Source: Steinernema hermaphroditum
Lineage: Eukaryota > Nematoda > Chromadorea > Rhabditida > Steinernematidae
Direction of reading: 5' to 3'
DNA length: 64,000 bases
NCBI GenBank assembly: GCA_030435675.1
Contig: CM059621.1
Span: forward strand, 3,534,001-3,598,000
Shown here: positions 11,534-22,100 of the stretch, piece after piece
How positions within the stretch are numbered: position 1 is the first letter of the stretch
Layout of the letters: each line of letters starts with the position of its first letter
The notes under the pieces: generated by a model
What the model saw: only the letters and a program-made list of their open reading frames with translations
What the model was told of the DNA's origin: nothing
The model's database searches: none
Program-made: the position numbers and the translations under genes

Positions 11534-12041
11534 AGGAGATCGAATGAACGCGAGTGAGATTTATTCCAGATAACTTATTTGCCGAGTAAGAAGATTTCTC
11601 TCCGACTTCCATAATCGGTCTTAGCCTTTCGAGTTGTTTTGTCAGTCGGGCGGACGGTGTGTGGCCTCGGTTTGATACTGATCTCTTAAGTGATGATGAC
11701 TGAATGGCATGACGTAAAACGGCAAAGATTTACGATGGTTACACGTAGTTATAGAACGTCAAATTACGAATGAGTTCACACTTCATCTCCGATCCGAAAA
11801 CATCGTAATGGTCACCCACTTCAAAGCATTTTCTGTTTGCGCAGAACTCGATGAAACAGATGAAACGCTGCAACTCCAAAATCTGTGCCGCCAGCTCGAA
11901 CCATAACAATTTCCAATTCACACGCTGTGCCGCAACACAAACAGTCCAACGGACCCGTCGCTTCTCCGTTTAAATAGAGGGGATAAGCAATGAACAACAA
12001 AAAAAAAGAGAAGTGCGGTGAACCTCATAAAATTTTGCGCC
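11534..12041. other. Intergenic upstream of the neuropeptide gene
   Basis: This is the presumed promoter region for the minus-strand precursor. I see no further gene or strong motif. Confidence 0.3.
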
Positions 12042-12475
12042 ACCGCAATGGCAATGAACGGCTGTGCCTGTGTGGACGAGTGGTAGTGCTCTCGGTTTTC
12101 ATTGCATAAGGAAGGTCGGGTTCGAACCCCTGCCGGACCAATATTTTTTATTTGTTTTCAATCAATATCCCTTACATGTTTTGCGCGTTACTCTGACTTA
12201 CTTTACCTTCACCGCAACAGAATTAATGTTCATCTGCATTTGTAAATATGGATAATTTCCGGTACTAAAGGAAATGATCGTGTTTTCGTGTATGTGTAGA
12301 GGTAGACTATGGGAAAATAATCAGAGTAACGCGCAAAACATGCAAGGGATATTGATTGAAGACAAATAAAAATATCGGACCGGCAGTGGTTCGAACCCGA
12401 CCTTCCTTATGCAATGAAAACCGAGAGCACTACCACTCGTCCACACAGGCAATGCCGTTTATTGCCATTGCGGTC
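12042..12475. repeat. Long inverted repeat carrying tRNA-like modules
   Basis: Left arm about 12042-12205 and right arm about 12318-12475 are inverted copies of about 155 bp with only a few mismatches, separated by about 110 bp. Each arm contains a tRNA-like module: plus strand at 12070-12140 and minus strand at 12377-12447. Each module has box A (TGGACGAGTGG) and box B (GGTTCGAACC). The sequence just outside the tRNA-like part (ATCAATATCCCTT-CATGTTTTGCGCG) is also inverted. The structure is a foldback transposon or two SINE copies head-to-head. Confidence 0.75.
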
Positions 12476-13679
12476 GTACTAGTATCGAGTGCTGTGAATT
12501 TTTGCAAATTCGTGGCCATGTTTTGGGTACATGCCTTAATATCAGGCAGCGTTTATGTGCGTTTGACTCCCCAGCCCACCCTCTTTCCGTTCCACCACAA
12601 CACAGCCCGATCGGCGCGTATCACTTTGGGTGGTATCCTTGTAAGTGTTTCTTCAGGTAATTCTTATTTTTTTTTATATTATGCAATCGCTTTTCGTTAT
12701 AATAAATAATGATGAGATGTCCTATATTCTGATTTAAAACTTAAACATAAAAACATTTTGAATTCAAATTTTCTTGATTGTTGTTACACGTCTGCAAGCA
12801 TATGCAAGTAAGCGTTCCAGCGACGGTGGCGATGGACATTACGGCGCAGAAGGCCATTATGATGAGAAGGCAAAGTTCCATTATTGGGCGTTCTTGGAAA
12901 CAACGATGAAGTAGCCAGGAACAGCTTCTATGCAACACCTAACAGGATATGTTTAAAAGGTGCGCGAAAGACTTACCGGCAGAGTCACTCTCGAAGAAGA
13001 AGAAGAACCAGGGCGGGAGACACCAAATGGAACATGATGAGTTAGTATGTGGGCAGACCGTAAACAAGATGTTTTACTCATGCGTCCCATTTATTACTCA
13101 AGTCTTTACCCACAAGTAATGCACGTGTCCGTATCACCAAAGTCTGTTGTTTTCCGAGTTCCATGACGCCAGTCTGAATATGAAATGTGCTTAGCGCTGT
13201 TTTTCCTGACTACGTAATGAAAGCACACCATATGTGTCTCCCATTTCGGTCATTAACGTTTTATGTACCCTTCTCTTCCGTCGACTTATCGCCTACATTT
13301 CATCGCGCTTTTCACAGCCCATTTTTATGGTTGAAGACTCAGCTGTTCAACCCTCTGGAGTGACATCTATTCACAAAAGAGTTTGAGTTAACTAGCCTCG
13401 TAGAGAGCTTTCAAGAAAGTGGCTTCAGTGGCGGAGGTGACATCACATCGAAGCGATCTCATGAGTTTATGAATGCTTTGAAGTGGCAAAGATAGTTTCG
13501 GTTCGACTCATGGCGCATATTTCATAACTGCAGCGACTTCGCGTCACGATGGAGTTGGGCAGTGGCAACGACACTTTTACGCAATCCAAAGTTACTGCTC
13601 TTAATCCAAAGTTAGGTGAACAAAAAGTTAAGGATATTCCTTGCATTTATTCACGTAACACGTGAATCTAACGCCACCT
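12476..13679. other. Intergenic; one candidate microprotein
   Basis: Apart from the minus-strand candidate at 12741-12881, no gene or clear repeat is visible here. Confidence 0.3.
12741..12881 (-). CDS. Candidate 46-aa single-pass membrane microprotein
   Basis: Starting at 12881, the frame encodes a hydrophobic N-terminal segment (MELCLLIIMAFC...) with several Cys, then a polar Asn/Gln-rich tail ending CFYV. The C-terminal Tyr-Val recalls the QYV and YLV ends of the genes at 23833 and 26254. A weak acceptor (TTTCCAAG) lies 11 nt upstream. There is no clear poly(A) signal downstream, so support is modest. Confidence 0.3.
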   Translation of the reverse strand: MELCLLIIMAFCAVMSIATVAGTLTCICLQTCNNNQENLNSKCFYV

Positions 13680-14605
13680 TTCTGGACGCTCTTACTGTTT
13701 TCTGTTTGACAGCATACATTTGAGAAGTTATGAGATCCAGGGAAAATCGTATTTGGCGTATACAAAGAGTAGTGCTCGAAGCTGCACGACCCTGTAACCA
13801 TTGACAATTCAAGATAATGATTATGAACAACGGAATCTCACGCGCCCCACAATCATTACCGTTTGTTCCTATTTGACTACCTTTGAGCGTAGTTAAGGTT
13901 GGAGCAGCAACCACCTAATGGTATGACTGTTTCACTTATACTTGAGACTAAAAAGGACACGGTAGTGTTTCATTGAGGTGTTACATTAGTCTATTTGTCT
14001 GAATTAGATAAGCAAATAGGCTGGTCAGACTGGTGTTACAATAAATGTGGTTTGACGACGAGGCTGTCGCCTTGTACCGTTGGCGATGTGCGGTGTATGT
14101 TTTTGATTTGAGTTTACCATGTGTTGTGCCTCTGCCCAAAATGAAAGACACATGATTGCCTAAAAATTCCTTTACGTATGGAACGGGTTTTTTGTTTGTA
14201 GGCTGCCACTTTTACTTCCTGATAGATCGCTCTGTATTATTGCTCCGCTCGTGTCGTGCTAAACGTTTGCTTTGAAGAGCTTTCATTGGTATGTGATCGG
14301 AGGATGGCCACGTTTATTTAAGAGTCACTTGCAACTCACTTGCACATTCTGACAAAAACGTTTGCCTTTGGTCCGTTCTAATGCTACTGACTCCGCCATT
14401 TTAACTACGCTAAAGGGCGCTCTCCTGGGAACAAACGCTGATGATTGTCCAGCGTGTGGGATTCCGTGATTCACAGTCATTATCTTGAATTGTCAATATT
14501 TACGAGAATGTCGCGCTTCGAGTACGGCTCGTTGTATAAACCATCCAGGATTTTTGCTTTTCTAAACGTTCTGAAATTTATTCTGTCAAACAGAAAACGA
14601 TGATT
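13680..14605. repeat. Inverted pair of a diverged repeat
   Basis: The minus-strand sequence at about 13690-13880 matches plus-strand 14430-14600: GATTCCGT, CATTATCTTGAATTGTCAAT and CTGTCAAACAGAAAAC occur in both in opposite orientation. Together they could be the arms of a degraded foldback or TIR element of about 0.9 kb. The spacer has no recognised coding content. Confidence 0.5.
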
Positions 14606-14619
14606 CCGCACCCCTTAGA

Positions 14620-15065
14620 AATGAGTTGTGCAGCGGTCGTTCTTGGCTGTCATTGCTAAGGCACAATGATCGCCTCGGCTTCCAGAAGGTAAAAGGAGTA
14701 TCAGGGATCCCTAGTTCCTCTGATCTGCTGACAAGGTCGTCACCACCACCCGATTCCATCCGCGCCGCTCTGAAAAACCGAAAAGCGCTGCAGCTCCGAA
14801 GTCAGAAGCGCCTCCAGCCGGAAGATTGGTATCCGCTCACATCACTGTGCCTTTACCGGAATCAACTCTTGGCCTCTCTAGTCCCGCGCAAACTAATCGG
14901 GCAATTTTCTTTTGTTTTTGCCGTCTTCAGCTGGGACATCGCGTCCCCATGCCCAAGAAAGAGTAGACGCCCACGGTGTAATACCTATCTTCTTTGGGTT
15001 TTGTGTGGCGCATTTCATGGCCTCTGACGTTGACTCGATAGTAGAGACTCGTAAATGTAGTAAAC
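14620..15065 (+). repeat. SINE-like dispersed repeat copy
   Basis: Shares GCGGTCGTTCT, CACAATGATCGCC, TTCCAGAAGG and ATTCCATCCGCGCC-type blocks with the copies at 2.6 and 16.7 kb. It ends near GACTCGTAAATGTAGTAAAC, a degenerate TCGTAAA tail. Confidence 0.5.
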
Positions 15066-15800
15066 TGAACTCATATACGACGCTAGAGATGGATTTCCAT
15101 CTATGTTGTAATGTGATGTATTTGTGTAGTGCAGTTGCAATGTGATCACCGATCACACTTCTGAAAATTACCGATATTCCGTGCGTCTTTCATCGGCGGT
15201 ACTTTATGGTCATTATTTACCATGTACGTACGCAAACCAGACTCAGTCTGTTTGACAAAATGAACTGAGTGATGTTTCTGCTTCAAATCCTTTTCCACAG
15301 AAATTGCTGTGTTCGTGCGATAGTACGTTTTCGATGTTCCTTCGTCTATATTTACAACGCTAGCAAACAAATAAAATTAAAACGTCGCTCGGCTCGTTCG
15401 TCACCTGAATAAAAAGGCTATTTATGGTTGTTTACGCCGTGACAACGAGCGGATACGGCTGACCTATATCTAACCTCACGCGGCAAATTCAAGCGTCGAG
15501 ACTATCGCCTGTTCATCTCTCATGTCGTATTCAAGCAAATGCCAGTTCTCATGTCTGTCAGAACCACCTGCGCCACTAAATCACCAATTCGTGTGAAACG
15601 CAAAAGTGTGAGACAGAAAGGCGATGAATCACTGTTATTTTGCTGAAATATAAATGTTGACGACGACTGCCATCGGAAATTCACATCCGCTGTTGAGCAC
15701 TTATATTTACGAATATCTTAAGGTCGTGCTAATCGTTGGTTGTGCCGAGCTGAAATTTTAAGACAACGTTCGTTTCTTTCAGCCTTTGATTCAGTTTTCA
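15066..15800. other. Intergenic upstream of paralog B
   Basis: No gene or clear repeat is visible. A 74-codon minus-strand frame at 15146-15370 has no recognisable feature. Confidence 0.3.
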
Positions 15801-15810
15801 GTCGGTCACC

Positions 15811-16256
15811 ATGATCCTTTCCCAATGTGACATCTGCGCTATATCGTCTCAAACTAAGGACAATCGGCTTGTTATCGTGGTCGTTTGTCACAACATTGGA
15901 TTTCCGTCGTGCGTAGAATTGTTGTCCAATACAAGATACCAAAAGTTCTTCGTAGTGGCCTTTGTCAGAAATGGGTCTCAGGCATTCATCACTCCAGAAT
16001 TATCGGCGCAATTTCACTGGATGGTCTTCTATAACGTAAGTACACAGTGCATTTTTCTGCTACTGCGCCATTGCAATTTTAGGAAAATGTGCCATTTACT
16101 CCGTTCCATCGATATCACTTCCCAGAATTGGACCGCTTCATATGCGAGTTGCTCACTATTGTGAAAAGAGAGAACGTACTACTGATGACTTTTGAGAGGA
16201 CAGTGATGGATGCAGTAGCAAGGTCCAGTGCAAAATACAATTTAAAATGTTTTTAA
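15811..16256 (+). CDS. Unrecognised two-exon gene, copy B (132 aa)
   Basis: Paralog of the gene at 188-1509, and like it of unrecognised family. Exon 1 is 15811-16035 (75 codons, donor GTAAGT) and exon 2 is 16083-16256 (57 codons plus stop), separated by a canonical 47-nt intron. A TTTTCAG acceptor ends 9 nt upstream of the ATG, and AATAAA follows the stop by about 11 nt at 16267. The two proteins align end to end without gaps. Identity is highest around CHNIGFP, the FVR-GSQA-TPE segment and FPELDRFI-ELLTIVKRE, and lower near 45-50 and at the C-terminus. No signal peptide or TM segment is visible. Gap-free conservation across two loci 15 kb apart argues for purifying selection on a functional small protein. 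Confidence 0.8.
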
Positions 16257-16675
16257 CGGTTCGGTGAATAAATTATTATTACGTACGTGCATACTACCCT
16301 TCTTTTTAAGTTGTAATAGATGAACGCTGTGAAGGATGTATCTTTTTGCAACCACTGTGTAGAAGATACTTATCGTTTTAAAAGAAATTTTACTTCGTTA
16401 GCTGCGTTTTTGATTCAGTTCAGCTGACTGGTCGTCCCATTTAGCTGTGTGGAAAATTTTGATGTGTGGAAAAACATTTTGCTGTTTATAGGAGTGTGGA
16501 ATTTTGATGTGTGGAAAAACATTTTGCTGTTTATAGGAGAACCGGTGCCTCAGTGATATTCCGTAAATGCCGGACGCTCAGATAAGAATACAAGGAAAAT
16601 TTTCCGAGGTGTCCCACCACACAGCGCCTGACTGCGTTCCCGCCACATCGAAATTCTATTCGAATTTTACTGGGT
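16257..16675. repeat. Intergenic with 47-bp tandem duplication
   Basis: At about 16448-16539 a 47-bp unit (GTGTGG...TTTTGATGTGTGGAAAAACA...TTTATAGGA) occurs twice in tandem with almost no divergence. No gene is visible. Confidence 0.6.
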
Positions 16676-17106
16676 CTTTCATTTGTGTCGGTGGCGATCT
16701 TCGGGTTCTCTCTTTGAGGTTCGAGTTGAGCGAGAGGTCGTTTATGTTCGTTGTTGTTGGCGCAACGATCGCCCCGGTTCCCATAAGGCCTGGAACACTA
16801 GGGAGCCGTAGTTCCACTGTCCCGCCAAAAGGGCCTTAGCCATCGGCCGACACGGCGCACTGTCAATCAAGTCACCGAAGAACCGCTGCTACTCTGAAGC
16901 TGATTGAATTCTACTTTACCTTCTGCGCTTGGGCGACGCGCCGTCCAGAGTCATCTTCGCCTGCGCCACTTTGAATCTACCAAAGACAATTCGCAAACTG
17001 ATGGGATTCGGATCTTTCTTCTTATGTGACTCTGTTCTTCTTTGAGCATATATGAGACGTCCTGCACGGTGTAAGGTCGTTGATCCGGGAATACGAATGG
17101 TTTAAA
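16676..17106 (+). repeat. SINE-like dispersed repeat copy
   Basis: Closely follows the 2.6-kb copy: CTTTCATTTGTGT, GAGTTGAGCGAGAGGTCGTT, CGCAACGATCGCCCCGG, AAGGCCTGGAACAC and the distal GCATATATGAGACGT. The usual TCGTAAA tail is missing or degenerate. Confidence 0.5.
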
Positions 17107-17945
17107 TTATGACAACAATGAAAATCGCTTGCATTAGCAAACAATATAGGGTGCGCGAAATGTTCTGCACCACGACAACATCAATCTATCTCTCGCTGGT
17201 TTTGCTTGCATACAACACGCTTATACGTACTGTGAAGCTACAACACTCGCCAATACCAGGCTTCGAGCGTTTTTTCGTATCTGTCCTCCATCGCTGCTAT
17301 TCGCGGCCGCACATGCATCCAACTTGGACATTCGACCACTATATGTCCGTGTGACTCTGTCCTTCTGATTCTGCTTTGCACCTTTACGCGGTGTACAATG
17401 AGTTTAATGTAGTGTATCACCAAGCAAAAGCGATGAAATGATAAAATCGAACAAATTAAGATCCGCCGAATGTGGAGGATAAGCAAACTTGCACACAACC
17501 TTCGGAACATCGTGTAGGAGCCAGTTCAGAGTTGTTTTCATGCCGTGTTCAGCTGTATATCTTACTGGACGGTCTTGAGCTGTTCCTGTGTGCTTGACGG
17601 TATCCGTTTTTAGGCATATGGGAATGTTAATGGATTTCCGCCCAACCTTTTGTCATGTTTTTCGAACATGTATGTTCACGAAATATGTTCTTTATCGGTC
17701 ACAATTCAACAAACATAAATAACGGCCACAACTAATGCGAATTAAGGAACATTCGAGATAAATTTACCGCGTGCCTTTTCCTTGGTTTCAATTGTTGAGT
17801 TGGTCTCCTTATGATCGCTTCCGCTAATAGCATCCAAGGTATGGCTAGAACAGTCGGCTCCTTTTCACTAAGCCGTGTCAATGTTGTCGTGTTCTTGACA
17901 GAGGTCCTCCTATGATAACGAATTCTATCTGCAATCGTAATCAAT
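17107..17945. other. Intergenic; no gene seen
   Basis: Short open frames on both strands lack splice context or motifs. Nothing can be supported here. Confidence 0.3.
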
Positions 17946-18083
17946 TTAGTCTCCATTTATTGGACGTCGTTTACGTCTGTCGTGAAAAACGAATCCGTGA
18001 AAGCGGCGTGGGTATCGCCTTGCGCAGTCAAGGCCAGCCAGGAAGAGAAGCATAACGACAAGAAGGACAACCTTCAACAACAT
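17946..18083 (-). CDS. Candidate secreted cationic peptide, 45 aa
   Basis: From an ATG at 18083 the minus strand encodes a strong signal-peptide-like N-terminus (MLLKVVLLVVMLLFLAG), a Cys-Ala, then an arginine-rich tail with RRYPRRFHG and DRRKRRP. A TATAAA sequence lies about 45 nt upstream on the minus strand, and AATAAA overlaps the 3' coding end. The composition fits a small secreted basic peptide, possibly a processed neuropeptide or host-defence peptide. There is no paralog in the window and the frame is short, so chance is possible. Confidence 0.35.
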   Translation of the reverse strand: MLLKVVLLVVMLLFLAGLDCARRYPRRFHGFVFHDRRKRRPINGD

Positions 18084-18185
18084 CGCTTCCTTCACACACT
18101 CCCATAATCTCCCAGACACACAAGCATTTATATGAGATTAATTTGCTTGCGTAGACTTCCCGAAAGATGGTTAACGGAAAACATA

Positions 18186-18720
18186 CAGTGGCGGACATAT
18201 AAATAAGTACACCCCCAGTAAAAAGCTATAAGTGTCCATTTACCCCAAATTTTTTAAAGTTCACATAAATCGATGACTATCATCAGAAGTAGAATTTAAC
18301 GGGCAATAAGGTGGTCTAGTTCGTTTTCCGTTGGGGACCCAAAATGTCGCATTTAAAGGTAAAACGTTCGACCGACTCAATTTCGGTGACGACATATAAA
18401 TAAGTACACCTGTCATTCTTTGTCATTCTTTGTCTTTGTCTTCTGATATTTGTTAATATTGCTATGAATACAGTTCTATTTTATTGGGATCTGAAAGTGT
18501 ACTTATTTATATGTCGTCACCGAAATTGAGTCGGTCGAACGTTTTACCTTTAAATGCGATATTTTGGGTCCCGAACGGAAAACGAACTAGACCACCTTAT
18601 TGCCCGTTAAATTCTACTTCTGATCATAGTCATCGATTTATGTGAACTTTAAAAAATTTGGGGTAAATGGACACTTATAGCTTTTTACTGGGGGTGTACT
18701 TATTTATATGTCCGCCACTG
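18186..18720. mobile_element. Foldback Tc1-type MITE, 535 bp
   Basis: Two arms of about 228 bp (18186-18413 and 18493-18720) are nearly perfect inverted copies around an ~80-bp loop. The element starts CAGTGGCGGACATATAAATA, ends with its reverse complement, and is flanked by TA at 18184-18185 and 18721-18722. The motif GACATATAAATAAGTACACC occurs at both the outer and inner end of each arm. There is no coding content. It is a non-autonomous Tc1/mariner derivative; its near-identity implies recent insertion or arm homogenisation. Confidence 0.9.
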
Positions 18721-19026
18721 TATATCGATGCTTTTTATTAAAATAGCTCTAAAGCAAATATCCGCGCTCAGACAGTGCGCCTTCAACCCACAGATTTTCA
18801 CATGCGCACGTTGTTAGTTAAAGTTTCTTCGGCTGTTGGGCAAAAGATAAAGAATGGGATGTGCAGTGCGGTCGAACTGAAAGACGATTTCAGCGGCCGA
18901 TTGCTGATATAAACGACCTTTTAGGCGTTTTGTGGACACTTTGAAAAGGACCTGCTGAGGGACTGCTTTGCCTGTTCAACCATTGGCACTCTCTATATTG
19001 TCTATCGCACACTTCGGAGTGGTCTT

Positions 19027-19167
19027 TGGAGCTCTCCGGACCTGCGCGACATCGAACACCTTTGGAGGCTGTTGGTTATGATAGTTTACGCCAATGGACG
19101 CGAATTTAACAGCAGCGACCAGTTAAAGACAGCGATTCGAATGGCATACGAGGATACCAGCGGTTAG
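19027..19167 (+). pseudogene. Tc1 transposase C-terminal relic
   Basis: The frame reads SSPDLRDIEHLWRLLV, then VYANGREFNSSDQLK and AIRMAYED, the C-terminal end of a Tc1 transposase. IEHLW carries the catalytic Glu of the DD34E triad. No 5' transposase or TIRs are seen. It may be kin to the autonomous source of the adjacent MITE, but that is inference. Confidence 0.75.
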
Positions 19168-22100
19168 CTTCTTCTCAACTTCTTGAATATGTTGCCGAAG
19201 AGACTCTTCCAGGTTGAAGTGATGCATGTCTGCTGCAACGATTATTAATGTGGTTGATTACTGTTACTTAAATGCTTAATTTTGTGTGAACTTTCACTTG
19301 GACTTTTCAGAATGATTGTGTCTTATCTCCAACAGGAACAGTCGAAATTTTTTTTAATTCCGAAAAGGTAGGCGGAAGGAGTTGCTCTTTCATGTCCTGA
19401 CAACAAAGTATCGCTCAGGAAAAACAGGATGGTCTGCACAAAGTATCGCAGTCGAAATTTTTTTAATTCGAAAAAGGTAGGCCGAAGGAGTTACTCTTTC
19501 GTACTGACAACAAAGTATCGCCCAGGATATGGTTTTCTAAAAAACTTTGAAAATTAAGGATTGTCTTTTTTGGTCAGGAAAATTTGGTCACAGTAAACTC
19601 TTTCAATACGAATTGAATCTTTCCCTCGATTGTCTCTTTCTGTTTTTCATTTGTAGAGACTAAACGGGAGTGTGAATATTTAATCTCAGCAGCAGTTTGT
19701 GACTTCAGCAGAAGATTGCCATGTGGAAAGCAGGACTGAGCCTAGCTTTGTTATGACTGTTAAACATCCACTCGCTCGATGCTGCATTGAATGGCTGTAG
19801 TAAATTAATAATCGGATTACGAGCGTACGACACAAATCGGTTTTGGTGCGATTGTCGCGCTAAGCATATGTGGCACGGAGGCTGAAAAAAATGAAAACCA
19901 CACACCTGTTAGTGATCATCGAGTATACCGGAAATGAACTACTTTAAATGGCTTGTTCGGACTGCAGATTTTCGTTACTTCTTCTACGAGAAACATACCA
20001 AAAGGATAGGCGGGACAGGGAACCAACCGAAACGTCCGCAATCTACAGTACACAAACCAAGCTGTCATGTGAAACACTGCTCAAGAGCAATTACATCCGT
20101 TCTGTCATATTCTGAACTCTCCGTGGAATCCATCAGATTTTTAACATTTCAGTGCAAACAACATGCGGACATAGCTACAGCGCACATGGACGAGAGAAGA
20201 AAAAGGTGGCTCAAACCCACACTTCCGTGGAGTATAGACGCCCTTTCAGCAGTTCACCACTTTCATTTCGATTGGATATGACGAAGATGATCTTGCTTAA
20301 TGTTATGATCCCCAAGCGATAAGTCCGCACATTAATTGACGTTTCCGTTAAAGATCAATGAAGTCGAAGCTTAGTCTCAATGTCAGATTGACGAGACATA
20401 ACAACGAAATATGGTAATAATCGGTTATAAAGATGATAAGCCATCAATATCGTTGTGTTTTCTGCGAATTTGTGGTATCAAGATAAGCAGTACCAGCATA
20501 AAGAAAATTACCGTCATTATCGTAATGGGCGAGAGGTGAGAATCATTTAATAATGAGAGTTCTCTTTACTTTCATTTGTCTAGGAGAAAAGGAGGCGTCG
20601 TCGTGCCTGCTATGTATATGTAGGTGTCCTCTTTTTGGAAGCCCTTCGAAAGCACGAAGAAGGCCTAAAACTCCATTGGTAACAATGGTTTTACTGAGCG
20701 TGTGTTAACAGGGGCTTGGCTTTCAGGATTGTTGATGAGGTAACAATCAGCGCAGCTTCCCGGTTTAGAACATGGTTGACCTTTTGTGCAGTGCTTTTTT
20801 GGTCCAATTTTCGACCTCCTTGTGTTATTCTACGTGATTTCCTCTGATGAGCGCAGATGATGATAAAGCGAAGGGTGTACTATATGGACAGCAAACAAGA
20901 ATCTCTGAGCTCGAAGTGGAGATCCGTTCTGGTGGCTATACGGACGCGTTTTGCGCTTTGTATGGGGTGCAACGCTTCGCATCTGTGAGCATGACATGCG
21001 GGATCATATGTGACTTAGATCCCAGTTTTGAAATATGGCAGGTCCGCATTTCGTGTTCGCATTGATGTCTGCGACGTTTCAGTACTAAAATTGGCATTTG
21101 CTTATGATGCGATTTTTTTTTTTTTTTTCACAGCACGCCTCTCAGCAAATTGATTAGGTTAGGCTAGACACTTGTCAGACACAGGTTAGACAGTCGTCGT
21201 AGGCACTTTTCGAACAGTGAGAATTTGGTAAATGTTGTTTAAGCATTTGCGTGGGAGACTATCCTATTTGCATTATCATATTTCCACGTAGAACAGGATA
21301 TAATCAGAAATTAAATAACGGCCCGCTGCAGTTTCGTCTCGTCCATGGTCTCGGTTAAAATCATTCGACATTTGCCTAATTATAAACGTGTTATTTTTAC
21401 TCTTTGTCTCATGAGTTAGCTCCTGAAATCCTTATATAAGTGCCGCGCGCATATACCGCGATGAATGAAAAGGCATGAATGGAACGTTAGTCATGCCTGC
21501 TTGCGTTTACGCAAATCTTCTAATTCTATAAATCCAACGTGACTGGACGACTACCGCCACGCTACTGACACTAATTTTCTGTATGCCATTAGCAATGCGA
21601 TTTTCACTTTCGACATAATCTGCTTATTTCTTTCATCACAACAGTCGTGTAATACAATAAAGTCTCGAAGGGTCTAAGGAATGAGCGCTCCTGCGGTCGG
21701 ATCACTTGAATGGCTTCTGATTTTTTACTGCTGTTAACTCAGCCTGATTGTTGAGCAGGTAATTTAATGACTTTAGTTATTGAGAGCAGGTTGAAAATGG
21801 ATCAATTGAGATAGCACCTCACTATACAGTCCTCAAATCAATGGTCCCATGCTTGTGATTACAACAATCATCTCCCTTGTGGTCGTCTTCATTCAATCAT
21901 TAATTATTTCCACATTTTTCACATGCTCACTTCAGAAGTGTCTGCATTTGTGACACTGACGACAATGTCACCCTGGATAATTTAATTTGCCATTCTATTC
22001 TATTCTTGGTCAAGAACTCTCGCAACTCTCTTTGACCGATGTGTTCGCCACAGATCGAACTCAAAATTGGCAAAAATTGGCAAAAACTGGCACTAAAATT

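Noticed and set aside
12070..12140. Functional tRNA gene
   Set aside because: Box A and box B are present, but the 5' and 3' ends cannot pair into an acceptor stem and the T stem has a mismatch.
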